The notes: generated by a model from the letters alone, not told the origin. Positions 12,746-26,446 are shown, counted from the stretch's first letter. The stretch is DNA of 64,000 bases from Cryptomeria japonica (GCF_030272615.1 NC_081410.1:127271140-127335139), one strand, 5' to 3'. Numbers and translations are program-made.

Positions 12746-14697
12746 AAGGACACATCATAATTTTGCATGTTTCATTCTTAAAACATCCTCTTTGATGCCT
12801 TTGTTTAATAGTAATTCTTCTTTCCCTCTTCCAACTTAAAATAATTTACATTCTTTATATTCATGAAATTATTTTAAGGGTGACATCTATTTGCACAATT
12901 CTCACATCATTATTATGCTCCTACAATATTGGTAGCATATGAAACATCTAGAAACACAACTTGATAGGCTTTGTACCCTTCATATGTCCTATTTTGGCAG
13001 TTTATGATCCACATAGAAATTGAATTTTCTATCCCATGTGATTCTTATGACTTAATTTTTGGTAGGATGGAGTCACCTAGCAACACAACTTTCTTGCCCA
13101 TGTAGTTCAAATGACCTACTTTAGAGCATATGAGTCACCTAGCAACAACCCTTGCTAGCTCATTGGGTTCATATAACCTAATTTCTCACATACTTTGCAT
13201 TGTCACACTATAATCCAATTTGTAGTGCATATGATTAATTAAAGTATTTTATGGTTCTTATACCTCATAGTTGAAAGGAAGCTAAGGTAGCAGAATAATT
13301 TCCTACACTAATCTTGAGAAGAGGGTAAAGCAAAAATTTATAGATCTTTGCAATAGTTACAAAAACTTAACAAAAATAAACATAAAAGCATGCATACCAA
13401 CATAGGAGATTGAACATTTTGGGCAAGTTCCCAAAAAAATTCATCTACTTTTTCCTCTTGTAGTTACAAGTCATTCTTGGAGAAGGTACTGAACCATGTG
13501 AGAGTTTGTTAACATCTTATTTTCCCTATCATTTTAATATTTTCATTTGAGTATATAAATTAATCTTTTATTTTGATTCCTCTTATGTTATAGGGATCTA
13601 CTTGGTCATTATAGCTATATGTAGACTAGACATGTTTCCTAAAGGAAATAAATTGATTCTAGTGACCACTATCATAGAGACTATAATGTCATATGGAGAT
13701 GTTTGCACTACACATTGGTATCCTTCCTAGAGGCCTTTAGATCTTGTGTCCAAGTTTCTCTCTTACATTTCTATTATACACTTATCTCGATACATTCATA
13801 ATATTTGAATTCTATGAATCGACAATTTCTTTTCTCAATGTGTTTTATCTTGTTAGAAGGTTGTAAATTTTCAAGAGTAAAGCACATTAAGGTCAACTAG
13901 ACTAATTCATTCTTTTCATTATACTATTAGTAGATTAGTTTCTTTCTTAAAAAGACTAATTGATCAATCCTAGTATAGTGCCCATTGAGACTATTTCATG
14001 AAGAGGACTAGTTTTCTCTTTATTGGATTGAATTTCATACACTATAAAGCCACCAAGCTCCTCTTGATTTGAAAGAGGAGATAAATGTATTGGTGCTTCT
14101 CATGAAATACAACATTTTTAAATGAGAAGCTAACTAAAATTACAGAAAATATTCTAACCTTCTTTGTCGTCTAGCTTCCTCTTTGACATGTTCAAGCTTT
14201 GTCTAATATAATACACCCTAAGGATACAAGCACTACATATGACCATATTCAAAGATGAAAAAATAGATACAAAATTCAACTAATAATATGCTCTTTTATA
14301 AATTTTCATATTACTTTTAAAAGAAATTTTTATATGCAAAATTTGAACCATACACATCTTAACCCAAATAATGACTCTTGCCAATCAAAATAACCATCAC
14401 TTTAAACTTCTAAAATGTCAAACAAAACTTACAAAATAAAATAAATAAACAAAACCCTAAAAGCATAAATCTCCACTCACCAAAAGCCATATGAACCTTT
14501 ATATTTCCAAACCTGCTATATATTTAGAAAGAATAAATAACAAAATTCAATTTTCAAGAAACTATATGATTTCAATAAAGTAACATTTGGACGCTTATCT
14601 CTTTTCATGTTGTATTACGTACGTTAATGATGGTCAAATCTGATGTTTTACTGGTGAGCATGAAATGATGTGCATTTTTAATTTAAAAAATTATATG
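12746..14697 (+). repeat. Long diverged direct repeat, copy 1
   Basis: The segment starting CATAATTTTGCATG and containing ACATCCTCTTTGATGC aligns in the same orientation with 17552-20690. Landmarks shared in order are the CTTTCCCTCTTCCA block, the TTTGGYAGTTTATGATC block, the TGGGCAAGYTYCCAA block and the end block ACGTTAATGRTGGTCAA. Copy 1 lacks about 1.1 kb present in copy 2 between 18076 and 19320. Divergence is substantial. The pair could be LTRs of an old element or a segmental duplication. No primer site or target duplication was found. Confidence 0.55.
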
Positions 14698-14699
14698 TC

Positions 14700-17551
14700 A
14701 ATCATAGAAGACAAATTTGACAAATGTAGATGAATATAAATTAGTTTTCTCGTTCTTCATCCAAAACTAAATACACACATAATCTCATCAATGCAAGAGC
14801 CTCACAACATGGGAGAGTGATAATTTGACAACAAGAGAAAATTAAGGGACTTGGTTGCCTCTAACATAAAAAGTTAAAAGAGGTGTAATACAAAATATGG
14901 TTGGATTCTTCATAACTTTATAAAGTCAATTAGTATGGTTTCTAGAATATGTTTTTGATTAAAAAAGCAATGAGAACGAGGGCATTGGTTTCTAGAATAT
15001 GTTAGAAACTCTAATATAATGTGATTTTTGACTTTGATGTTTTGATTTTGAAAGGTAATATATAAAAACATGAGTTACTAAGAAATTTGATCTATAAAAA
15101 TTTTAAGAGTATTTTGATACGATGCTAATCAATTTATATTCTCTTTTGTAGACAAAGTGGGAATAGTGTACACATAACCTCAAACACTATGAGATTGGCT
15201 TGTCTTTAAATTCGTAATTTCTTTTTATTCTGCTAATATACCTATGGGAATATATGACGGGCCTCTCTACATCCCTACTAAGGTTAATAGAAAACTCATT
15301 CAAAGTGTTCTCATTGATCTTGTCATCATGGTGAGTATGATTATAGAGGAATTCCTATATGTTCATGAGTTATATGAAGATTATTATGGGAAAAAAATAT
15401 TTATGTACATATGCATGATGGCTTCTCATTAACTAAATAAGGTTTTCTTACCCTTTCCTTTTAGGTGGGACCAAAAACCCTAGGCATTCCTTTCTTAGTT
15501 AGCATAGCTTAGATTGGTTTTGTCTAAAGTTGGGCCACCCATGAATCAATATGATGCAAGTGATCATTTATATTTTTCATAAGTGTTTGAAGCTCTTAGA
15601 TAAAGAAGGAGTGTGCACAATCCACCATAATCTATTTCAACCTCTCTATTTTTCATAAGTGTTTGAAGCTCTTAGATAAAGAAGGAGTGTGCACAATCCA
15701 CCATAATCTATTTCAACCTCTCTTTTTGAAAAAAAAATAAAAAATTCTCTAGATTGTTTCTAGGATTTAGTCCTACTAAAACTCTCTAGCCTCATATTGA
15801 ATTTCTATTTAAATCATATAAATTTTTTGAGGCAAGTTAGGTAGATTTTTTTAGGTGGTTCATTTTATTTTTCCATAATTGTTCCCCTCTTGATATCCCA
15901 TCCTTCACTTGCTTCTCTTTTTTCTTCTCCCGCATCATCAAAAAATTGAGGAAAGTAACCCATACTAAGACACCCTTCTCCTCCACAAGTAGTTTTGAAG
16001 ACATTTGTAGTTGTTTCTATTTCTTCCCTACCTCTTTGACTATTAGAGAAAATCCACCCATATTGCATTAACCTCCCCCAGTTAATTCTTGTTCTTAAGT
16101 TGTTGCATCTTTAATAACACAAGGAAAGTAACTATTGTAATATGAACCTCCTCATCCATCCATGGTTTCTTATTCTTTAATGAATTTTCAATCCCTCATC
16201 TTATTCATTTCACTAGGAAAGAAAAACAACCCACTTTTGAAGACCCTTTGATTCCCTTAGCAAAGTCTTTGACTTGTACAAGATAAAATTAACTTGCACA
16301 AGATAGTGAGTATTATTGATATATTATAGTTAGAGAGCACAATATCCAACTTGATCCTACATTAAAAACCCTCCCTTGATTCTCTTGCCTCATGATCTAA
16401 AACCTCCTTCTAAACTTCCCCCTTTTAAGCCTAAAAGTCTCCCTACCTTGATCAATTCTTGTTATTCCTCAAACATGTATGAATGAAACCATAAGCTTAG
16501 GTTATCTTGGCTCCATATACTGATGTTATTATAATCCCTCTAAATCTGAACATACCTGGACTATTTTACAGGCTTTTGATTTATGTAACATCAACATCAC
16601 ATCTAACATCACTCTTGCTTCACTTATACCATTTTGACACACCCATCAACTAATATTTCTTGATGTGCTTCATCTAGTCACCATTGATATTGGTATCCTT
16701 CACCTTTCAACAAAGCACAAGCTAGAATATCACCCACCACTACCTTTCTATAAACCCGAGAACAACCCTTCCTTACCCTCACCACTTACGCATTATTTGT
16801 CACTTCTAACTAAGGTTGAGGCCCCTCCTCAACTTAGTTCTCATGGATCGCATTGCTAATCAAAATAGTGAGTAGTTACAAGTTGTTTCATATCATAATA
16901 TTGATTCAAATGACTTTCCTCTAGAAGAGGACATGTTTAATTCCTTCATGGGTATTCCGTATTAGTTTTTATCTTCACACAATCATTGACACTAGCTCCA
17001 AAAGATGCTTAGGAAGCTATTCTCTTCTAGTCAATCCTCTACATCTTGTTGGAAGTGGCTCCCCTAGTAAAACTCTTACGATGGTCCCTCTATTAGCTTA
17101 CCCCCTTTTCCCTATGAACAAAACTAGGAAGAAGATATTTTGATGGTATATGATTCCTAAGATTAGTAGTGTCATATCATTTGTAGATATATGGGTTTTC
17201 TCCTCGATCTATCATCCTCATGTAGTATTACTTGATATTTGTTTTTAGCCTCTCTTGGAGGACCCATGACACCCTTGTAGTTACATAATATAGGGGGAAG
17301 AAAAATATATTCCCATTCTTATATATGTATATTACTTGCTTTTAGATGTCATCTATTGGTTTTATGCATCATTATTCCCTATATTTGTAGTTCTACAAGC
17401 TTGGGGGATTATGGAGCTTCATCCCTTCCTTATGATTATTATTTTTCATATATATTGCATATTGAATCCAAGCCTATAGATCCTCTTGTGTATTTTGTGT
17501 GGGGTTGTTTATTTCCATATGACATCGCTATGTAGTGTGATGTAATTCCAT
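14700..17551. other. Spacer between the two long direct repeats
   Basis: The spacer contains a recent 76-bp tandem duplication (15571-15722) but no recognisable gag, pol or host gene. Short frames at 15244-15432, 15865-16068 (minus) and 16665-16859 lack known motifs. A G-rich GCTTGGGGGATT at about 17399-17410 could be a polypurine tract if the repeats are LTRs. Confidence 0.35.
15571..15722. repeat. Exact 76-bp tandem duplication
   Basis: Two adjacent copies (15571-15646 and 15647-15722), each starting TATTTTTCATAAGTGTTTG and ending in CAACCTCTC, look identical by eye. In this old, diverged sequence that points to a very recent duplication, or to an assembly artefact. Confidence 0.9.
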
Positions 17552-20500
17552 GAGCATAATTTTGCATATTTCATGATTGCAACATCCTCTTTGATGCATC
17601 TTTCTTGTAGTGATTATTCTTTCCCTCTTCCACTTTAAATTTAATTACTTTATTTATATGATGATTTTTCTTAAGGGGGCATCCATTTGCACACTTTTCA
17701 CATTATTTCTAAGCTCACAACAATGTTGGTAGAATATGAGATATCTAGCAACAAAAATTTCTAGGCTATGTAACCTCCATATGTCCTTCTTTGGTAGTTT
17801 ATGATCACTTTATGATCCACCTATCAATGGAGATTTCTATCATATACTCTTCTTATCACTTACTCTTTGGTAGAATGTGAGTTACCTAGCAACACGACTT
17901 GCTAGCACATGCATTTCACACAACCTACTCTAGTTGCATATGAGTCACATATCAATAACAGTTGCTAGCTCATGGGCTTCATATGACGTACCTTTTCACA
18001 TAATTTTCGTAGTCACATGTTATAATATAATTTATTGTGTTTATGATTCTTGAAAGTATTGTATGGTTCCTAGCCCTCATATTGTACTAGTGCTTGAACC
18101 ACACTTGGAATCCTTTCTAGTAACACGTTATTACAAAATTCTTCTTCATCACTATCCTTATCATTCTCTTTTCTCATATGATTGGCTTGTGTTTTTGTTA
18201 TGTTTTATTTTATTTTATGTTTATTTATACATGTTTAGGATAATCATTTGCCAAATATTTGTTTGGTAGTTTTTTATTTTTATAATCCTTATTAAGTGCA
18301 AGTTTTATAGGTTGTTTTAACTTTAATTTTTATGTTGCTTTTCATTCTCTAATGAATTTATTTTCCATGTTGTTAGTATGGAGGAATCATCACTATACTT
18401 GAAGAAACCCCTACTTCCTCTACAATATCTTTTTTGGGTGTTATGATGTTATTTCCTTTCAATACTTTATTCTCTTTAGTTTTACACATATATTCATGTA
18501 GCTTCATAAGCCTATTAAAGTGGAGGAAAAAAATGACAAAAAGTTATATACCCTTACAATTTTGCATTATGTTTTGAGCTCACTTTTGTGTCCATCTTAG
18601 TATTTTTTAGGTTATTTGAGCTTTTCTCTTAACCTTTCTCTATGCATGGCACTAAGTCCTACCTCATATGGTGATTTTTCTCCTAAAATTGATGTTACAT
18701 GTGTCATATTTATGTCATTCCTATCATATAAACCTTTTATGAGCTATAATTATTCACATACTAGTGTGACATAGATGTTTGTGCAATTTACTAGTGTTGT
18801 ATAGTAGTTCATGATTTTATAGCCAATTTTCAACATTTTTTTACTTGCCGCTTACCCAATTTGTAGGTAGCTACTTTGGAGAAATCTAGCTATCTAGCTT
18901 TCTTTCCCCTTCATTTGATTTATTTTTAATAAATCTAATTCCATATAGAAATTTTTCACATTATCTCAGCATTATACAACATTGTTACCATCATATTAAG
19001 TAGTCTATGAACATTTTGAATTATATGTAAAGACTGCAATAGTCCATTGAGTACATGGGAATTTCAACAACATCCTTGCCTCCATTGTTATTACCAATCT
19101 TGGGCATATTTTTTTATTTTTTTTCTCCAACTTCTTCTATTTTTTATTTTATTACCATAGAATCCTACCTAGGATCTCACTTCTTATTTATTAGTAGTAT
19201 CATTTTCACTTCAATCCACTATATTTTCATTGTCATTACTTTATCAGTTCCTAAGAACATATAGGTTAGGAGCACACTTCTTGTTCTCCATTTTACCATA
19301 TTAGCTATTTGTGGAGGTTAAAATACCAACATTAGAGATTGATCATACTTGGGCAAGCTTCCAAACAAATTCAATGACTTTTTCCTCTTATTTACAAGCA
19401 TTTCTTGGAAAAGATAGTGAATATGAGAGGTTTATAGTATCTTCTTTTCCCTAACCATTTTATTATTTTAATTTGAATATATAGAATATATATTTCTATT
19501 TTGATTTATCTTATCTTCTATTGATCTACTTGGTCAATGTTATACTATCTATATATAGACTAGACACATTTTCTAGGGGAAACAAGTGGATTCTAGTCAC
19601 TCCTACCACAAAAACCATAGCATGATGTTTAGACATCCACCTTATGCATTGGTGTCCTTCCCAAAGCCCTTTAGATCTTGTGTCTTAGAGGTGTCATTCT
19701 TACATTTACAATTTTGCACTTTCTTAAAAATTTATGTATCAATTATTTCCTCTTTCACTACGTTCTAACTTCTTAGAAGGTTGTAATTTTTCAAGGATAA
19801 GACATTTTAGGATTAGCTTAAAATAATCTTCTCTTTCCATTAGATTAGCTTTAGATGCATTTATTTCTCAAAAGAACTAGTTGATCCTGTTGTGATGTCC
19901 ATTGAGATTGTTTAATCCAAAGAGGGGATAATTTTCTTTTTGTTGGATCAAATTTCATACACTGCAAAACTATCAAGTTCCTCTTAGTTTGAGAAAAGAC
20001 ACAGATGAATTGGTGCTTCTTAGACAATGAATCATCTTTAAGTGAGTAAAAAAATTCCAACTTATTTTGTCATCTAACTTCCTCTTTGACCTTTTAAGCT
20101 CTATCTACTATAATATATCCTAAGAATACAAGCACTACATATTTAAAAATTAAAAAAATAGATATCAAATTCAACTGATAATACATCCATTTTATTAAAT
20201 TTTCATATCACCACTAGAATTTTTTTTAATAATGTTTAATAAAAAATATCAAAAAATTTGAATTATACAAAATTAACTACTGAGATATATATAAAATAAA
20301 TAAAACCAAAAGCATAAATCTCCACTCACCAAAAGGCACATGAAACTTTATATTTCCAATCCTACTATGTATGCTATGGAATGCTTCACACGCATTCTCT
20401 ACAAACCATTACATGTATATCCTACATAAGTTGATTAGAAATAATAGTTAATAAAATAAAATTCAACTTTCACATGCAACTTTTGATAAAGAAGTTGAGT

Positions 20501-20690
20501 CTCCTTCAAATAAAGGAACACGTGAATACTTATCTACCAGTCCACAAATATAACCAAAGTTAAGTAGACTCATTTTTTCTTTTTACCTCTTTTTATTGCT
20601 GAAATACGTTAATGGTGGTCAATTCAGATGTTGAACTGCAAGACAATGATGTGTTAGACATGAAATTATGTGCACTTTTAATATAAAAAA
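17552..20690 (+). repeat. Long diverged direct repeat, copy 2
   Basis: Second, longer copy of the repeat at 12746-14697. The left part (17552-18075) and right part (about 19325-20690) align with copy 1. The middle (about 18076-19320) has no counterpart there, so either it was inserted here or copy 1 lost it. Open frames inside (18063-18269, 19055-19264) are hydrophobic composition artefacts. Confidence 0.55.
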
Positions 20691-21260
20691 TTGCCTTAGA
20701 ATTGAAAGTGAATGGTGATTAGTTGTGGTAGGCATATCTGCTTTTGAATGAATGCTACTTTTAAATTGAATTACCACTAGAAATAGAAACGTAATTGAAC
20801 AAATGCTTCATACAATCAACTACCTTGGAATTTAAAATAATTATCTTTAAACATAAAAGAAAATTTTGACAAAGGCACATCCTAGGTCTTACATATAGGC
20901 TAAGGGGAACCATGAAACAAAAATTTATTTTTCAAACTATGGGCTTAAAATATAATGCCTAAATTTTAGGGCATGTGTATCAAGATGGGGGACAACTACT
21001 TTTTGGCCTTTCATGAGAACATAATGCAAGTGTGTTATGTTCAACAAAAAAAACTTTTCATTCTCTCATTCTATTGTTCAATCCCCATGGCCGCACAATT
21101 AAGCATCAATATTTCACACTTACATTCTTACAAAGTCAACAATTCATCTCCTCTTTGTCAAATCGTCATCAATATATTGCCAAGACATTAGCGAGGTCGA
21201 ATAAGTAAGTATTCATGCTTTTTAGTGTCAAATTTGGATTAAATAGGTAGATTAAATAAC
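20691..21260. other. Intergenic sequence, nothing recognised
   Basis: AT-rich sequence. The frame 20973-21191 shows no domain. The right end adjoins a Pro-rich decayed reading frame. Confidence 0.45.
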
Positions 21261-21460
21261 GTTTTTAAATTGGAATTCATTTAGCTTCCAAGAGCTGATA
21301 ATACACCCCCAAATGTTGAAAGTCCTCAATCACCTCCTCATCAAAACATTCCTCAAGAATAGCCACAACAAACACCTCCCTCAATTCCTATACATCCTCC
21401 AAGAACACAACAAAATATATTAGGACAAATAGAAAACAATATAAAACAACTTGAGTAGTT

Positions 21461-22129
21461 AATTATATGTTGAAACATCCTTCAACAACAAACTCTCATA
21501 GGATGAACCTTGTCGAGTCACTACAATCTATTGACTCTCATGTAGTATCGATGAGTGGGCAAATCAATAGTTGGTCTATCAAGAGGCAACACCAAAAATA
21601 ATTTTATGCAGGGAATCCATCATACAATCAAGTTAAATAGAAGAAACTTTTAAAATCTAACTTGTGTGCACTCTTCATTGACCCACAAACTAATGAAACC
21701 TTACATGGTGTATGCAAGAGGGAACCTATCCATTGGTGCCACCGCTAAGGGGTAAAAAATTATTTTTGGGATAGGTGGTGGATGGTTTTTGACCATCCTC
21801 CATGCAATAATTATGAGGTACGCCGATAAATTTTGAGGAAACTCTATTACGAGCTTGTCCTTAATGAGATCCCAAATTACTTTGACACGTGAGAGTTCCA
21901 GGGTAGAGATGGGGACTCCACACAAGACAAAATGGGGACACAATGTGACCCAAACCAAGCATTGAGAACCTTAAATCGACCAAAATTGGATCATGTGTCT
22001 ATTTTTTCTATTGTAAAGAAGAGCATTGAGGTGGATACCTTACAGTGTATTAGCTCGCTCACTCATACCCTTATACAACATACTAGGCCTCTAGTACATG
22101 GTGACGTGGGCAAGTCTTCCAGATCTTGA
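21461..22129 (+). pseudogene. Decayed reading frame of unknown family
   Basis: One frame can be followed for about 220 codons, interrupted by five stops but no frameshift. It reads like a real protein: LFIDPQTNETLHGVCKREP, then HWCHR, a Trp-rich NYFWDRWWMVFDHPPCNNYE, and LRKLYYELVLNEIPNYFDT, ending GDVGKSSRS. Residue use (many Trp, Cys, His and Pro) is unlike random AT-rich translation. Upstream in another frame (about 21295-21450) is a Pro/Gln-rich stretch (NTPPNVESPQSPPHQNIP and QNILGQIENNIKQLE), which may be the same protein before a frameshift. I do not recognise the family. A retroelement-encoded protein is the likeliest source given the surroundings. Confidence 0.5.
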
Positions 22130-22843
22130 GTTTGAGCTCATGTATGTCATTCTTGAGGGTATCTTTGTTTTTATGATCTTGAGAGAAAGCAAGATGTGTG
22201 TGGCTAGGAGACATTCGTAGTGGATTATATGGTCATTAGAAAAGCTCTATTGAATGAAACATTTGACATTACGTAAATTTCAACAAGTTTATTTAATCAA
22301 ATTTATTAAATTTTATTTTGAAATGTAAGATTAACTAAATTAGTAGAATTATTATAATGAAAATTCAGGGTAAGAGTGTTCACCCTAATTTTGTCGATCC
22401 TCCACTTCTCTATTTCAAGACATTGTTGAGTCCACAAGTATGTAACTAGTAAAGAAATATAAATATTACATGTGAATAGTTGAACCTTAAATAAATGGTA
22501 TTCTTATAACTCACTTTGGATGTTGAATAGGTTGATGTTGGATCTTTGACATTGCCACCTAAGAGTTAAGTTGAACTTTAAATTAGATAGCCTTGTCTAT
22601 TTTTATTCATTAATGGTGTTGTAAAACAATGTTAGGTAATTTTTTTAATGGAATAATATTTGTTGTTTCATTTTGAGATGTTGACATGAGATACTTCTTT
22701 CGATGTTCGTTCCATAATGGAGCATAGTATTGTTGTAGTAGTAGCAAGTTCAGTTGCTTTGATAGAAGTATGAGGTAGATTAATAAATTTTATATTATGT
22801 TTGTTGTTTTATTGATCTATTATTAAAAAATTCAATGATACTT
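22130..22843. other. Intergenic sequence, nothing recognised
   Basis: AT-rich DNA between the decayed frame and the solo LTR. No motif was recognised. Confidence 0.45.
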
Positions 22844-23611
22844 GTAGACACCCAAAATTGTCATGTTTAATTAAATAAATATTTTATTTATTTAATTATC
22901 TAAGCCTAATTCTTCTATTAATTAAATAAATCTTTATTTATTTAATTAATTCATTTATCCTCTTCTAGCCTTATTTCTCATTTAAATAAATACATTTATT
23001 TATTTAAATTATCCTTTTCCTAATTAAATAAATATTTTATTTATTTAATTGATCCCACTTCTTCTATAAATTAAATAAATCTTTATTTATTTAATTAATT
23101 CATTATCCTTTTCTACACATGACACATGTCATTCATCTCTTAATTCCTACACTACCTACCTCTTTCATTATTTTATTATTTCCTCTACCTACCCTCTAAT
23201 CCTGGCCGACCTCCTTTTTTTACACCTCTTAATCTTATCCCTCCATTTCATATAGTGTCTTGTATTTAAGGAGATGCTTCCTTCATTATCAAACCCTAAT
23301 GACCTAATGATCATTTTGGCTACACTACGATCCTACTTGCAACCACATTCTGTTCTTTGTTGAGCTCTTGTGCACATAAAATCTGAGAGCAAATATATCA
23401 AGCAAGATCAATGGAGATAGGAAGAATGGAGATTTAAAACCCTATTGGACATGTGATGGTATAATCTTTGTGATTTTGTTTTATTTACATTGTCTTAGGT
23501 AATCTTCATATGTTATGGTGGATCTTTGTTGTTGTTAGGCTAGGGTTTTGTGGTTGGATTCATTTAGCCTTTCAATCTTGTTATTATTGTTATCCATTTT
23601 CACCATGAACA
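22844..23611 (+). repeat. Solo LTR (TGTAGACACC...CATGAACA) with 5-bp target duplication
   Basis: This 768-bp segment begins TGTAGACACCCAAAATTG and ends TTCACCATGAACA. It is flanked by ATACT on both sides (22839-22843 and 23612-23616). A TATTTAAGGAG box near 23268 is a plausible TATA element, with a short transcribed part beyond it. The TGTAGACACC start resembles plant Ty3/gypsy LTRs, which is family knowledge and not proof. The left third consists of AT-rich palindromes annotated separately. Confidence 0.65.
22866..23104. repeat. Array of five AT-rich palindromes in the solo LTR
   Basis: Five inverted repeats of the type TTAATTAAATAAAT / ATTTATTTAATTAA lie at about 22866-22898, 22919-22952, 22980-23013, 23020-23050 and 23065-23100. 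They are separated by pyrimidine-rich spacers (CCTAATTCTTC, CCTCTTCTAGCC, TCCCACTTCTTC). Each could extrude a hairpin. They occupy the presumed U3 of the LTR. Confidence 0.8.
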
Positions 23612-23616
23612 ATACT

Positions 23617-26348
23617 CATTTGTAGTTTAATTTCTATCTTAATGCTTGTTGAACAGTCTTGTGACTCCAAATCATGAACGTGCTCCTATTGTGGATTAAC
23701 ATAGTGATTATTTGTATGTGGTGACTGACTATTTTATTATATGTCATTTTATAAGTCAATTTATATATGTTAATTTCTATACTTTTTATTGTATTAGGCA
23801 GATCTCAAAAAAATGTTTAGAGAGGAGGAAGAGTGTGCGAGTTAGAAAGCAATCAACATCATGTGCATCACCATCCACTCTACAGTCAAAGGTAGATCAC
23901 GATCTCTTTCTTTGAAGGCCTGAAGGTAAATGACTACATTGGGATCTTTTTGTGTATGCATGTATGATATTTTTGAACATTTATTTTGTATTATAGATAT
24001 GTGGTCCATTTCATGTCCATATGGCTTTATTGAATATATATTATGCTTTTGTCAACATATAATGTTGTATGCCTATATGGATTTTTGGTCAGTATGATTT
24101 TTTTTATCAATGGTATCTAAATTTGTATCATAAATGATTAATTTAATGAATGAATAATTACAAAAAATTGAAATGGAGATATTTTGATTTGACTTAATTC
24201 AATTATTCAACGTTTAAAACCACGAATTTAGTGTTTTGCATGTTCAAGTATGAATGTTTTTTAGAAAGATTTTAGTTTTGGTAGTTTTAGAAGGAAGAAA
24301 CAAGTGATTTTCACAACTAATATCTTTTTTCACAAAAGAAAAGACTACAACCTACATTAGCTATGCATGTTTTGTTTAAAGGTCCTAAAAATGAGAAATG
24401 TATCTTAGAATTCATAACACAAAATCACAAAAATAAAAATCAATTATGAATTATACACAATTAAACATAAAAGATTGTTGAGTGTTGACTTTTTCTTCCC
24501 TTACCCCTACTTGTTGGCTCCTATATTCACTCTCCACTTGCCTAGATTATTGAGAAATTGCTAAAAGGTCTTCAACTATTGTCCACCTTGATATCTAACT
24601 TCCTATATTCTTGTAACTATCATTATACCTTCATAAACTACCAAACCAAACCTCACTTTCATAATACATGTGATGAATGGCTTGAAGAAGTTATATGAGC
24701 TTCTAAAGGGTTTATAATAGCCATTTGTGTCATCACATTTGTGATTTTTATAACTTTCCTTCAAGTCCTTAACTTTTATTGTTAATACTCAAATTGTCCC
24801 TTATTCTTAGCTATTAGTCCATGTCATGGTATTCATTGGATTTCAAAGAAAGGTAACATTCAAGGACTTTCCAAGATCTTCAAAATCATTAACATCCTTT
24901 CATTCACCACCAAAAAAAGTGTTACATCCCTCTTAATGGCATTGACAATACTTTTTACTTACATGATATTATATGGTAAGATGCGTGTGAATTTAGTTTA
25001 CATTAGATGGATGTTTTGAAATGAGTATAATTATATCTAATGTTTATTATTGATGCATAATGATATATGATTATCATTTTTATTTCATTGTATGTGATGC
25101 TTTTTTTTGTAATGGGATAACTACTATTATGGTTGCTAAGTTGGATGCAAGACAATCCACCCTAGCCTCGAGGATAGAAAGGGAGAGCATCACTAGGGAG
25201 AGGGATATAGACACAATGAACATGCGAGTGATGTCATCTGAATCTTTTCACACACACACATAGGTTCATGTTATTATTGTCTTGTGGTTAAGTTTTTTGA
25301 TTGAAACACCTTGCATCACTTCAGGTAAGTGTTGGTTGAACCTGTGTTGATCCTAATGTCAAGACCTAGTTCTATGAACTCACAATGCTAGTTCCCACTT
25401 TTTTCGTACATCCTGATTTTTGCTGAAATCATACATTTTTTAGAAAATATAACGATTTAAGCTTTAAGAGGTCCCATTTGAAGTAATTAATTGAAGAGAG
25501 TTAGACCAAAGGCTCTTAGATCAAAATTTCTTGGATAGAACCTCTCTACTTCTAAATCATACTTGCAATGGAGTCTCCTTTGCTTGTATCAAATGCTGAT
25601 AAAAAACCAATTTTACATTAGATTTTGGGGGTTCAAATGAATTCATTTAGAAGTTTTTATTTTTTAAGTATTTAGCCCTTATTATAAGCTTTCCAAGTAG
25701 TATAATTTTTAATATATTTAATTTCATTAATATATTTTTATTTTATTTCTTATGAGTGTAGGGTTTTCACTGAACATGAACTTCTTTGTTCAATGCTTAT
25801 GGAAAAATAGTAAATGTGACCCAAAAAATTCTGAAAAATATTTATGCACTAGGTATTGAAGTCTTTTTTCCAACAACAAAAAATAAAATTGATTTTTTTT
25901 ACATATACAACAAGTTATGTAATACCGAATGGACATATGCTAAAATTGCAATTAACTCGACTTCAAATCTTAATAAAATATGAAATATTGAAGATAATGT
26001 TACAAAACCAATTAAAAACACTATATATGGATGTTACAAAACCAAATTCGAAAGAATAATGTTCATATCTATTATAGAAAAAAACTTATGCTATACAGAG
26101 TGAGTATCACTCTTTTAAAATGTTATGTTTTGAAAAAAACTAGTTTTTAAGGGAGATAGAAAAATGGAAGAAAATTGATTCCAAAAATTATCAATAAAAT
26201 ATTTTTAGAATCTAAATACAAAATGACACAAATTACTAGTTCACATCATCTACAAATTCCTTACGGTTTAGAAGTAATAAGCGTCTGAATCTGAAGTTTT
26301 TTTGAAAAGTGAATATTGCAGTGTCAAAGTTGGCAAAAAAGTGTAACC

Positions 26349-26351
<3 letters not shown>
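23617..26351. other. Intergenic sequence, little recognised
   Basis: AT-rich sequence. A short frame around 25120-25260 (KLDARQSTLASRIERES) has an amphipathic, charged character unlike its surroundings and could be a coding scrap, but it has no recognisable family. Nothing else was recognised. Confidence 0.4.

Positions 26352-26441
<90 letters not shown>
26352..26441. repeat. (TA)n microsatellite, about 45 units
   Basis: Uninterrupted TA dinucleotides for about 90 bp, ending directly at the first base of solo LTR F. The TA run resumes at the far side of that LTR (27641-27650) and passes into a (TG)n tract. Confidence 0.95.

Positions 26442-26446
<5 letters not shown>

Noticed and set aside
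16665-16859. Pro/His/Leu-rich frame as a coding exon
   Set aside because: Low-complexity composition, with no recognisable domain or splice context.
22866-23104. CRISPR-like array
   Set aside because: The units are AT palindromes of variable length with short pyrimidine spacers in a plant LTR; there are no regular unique spacers and no cas genes.
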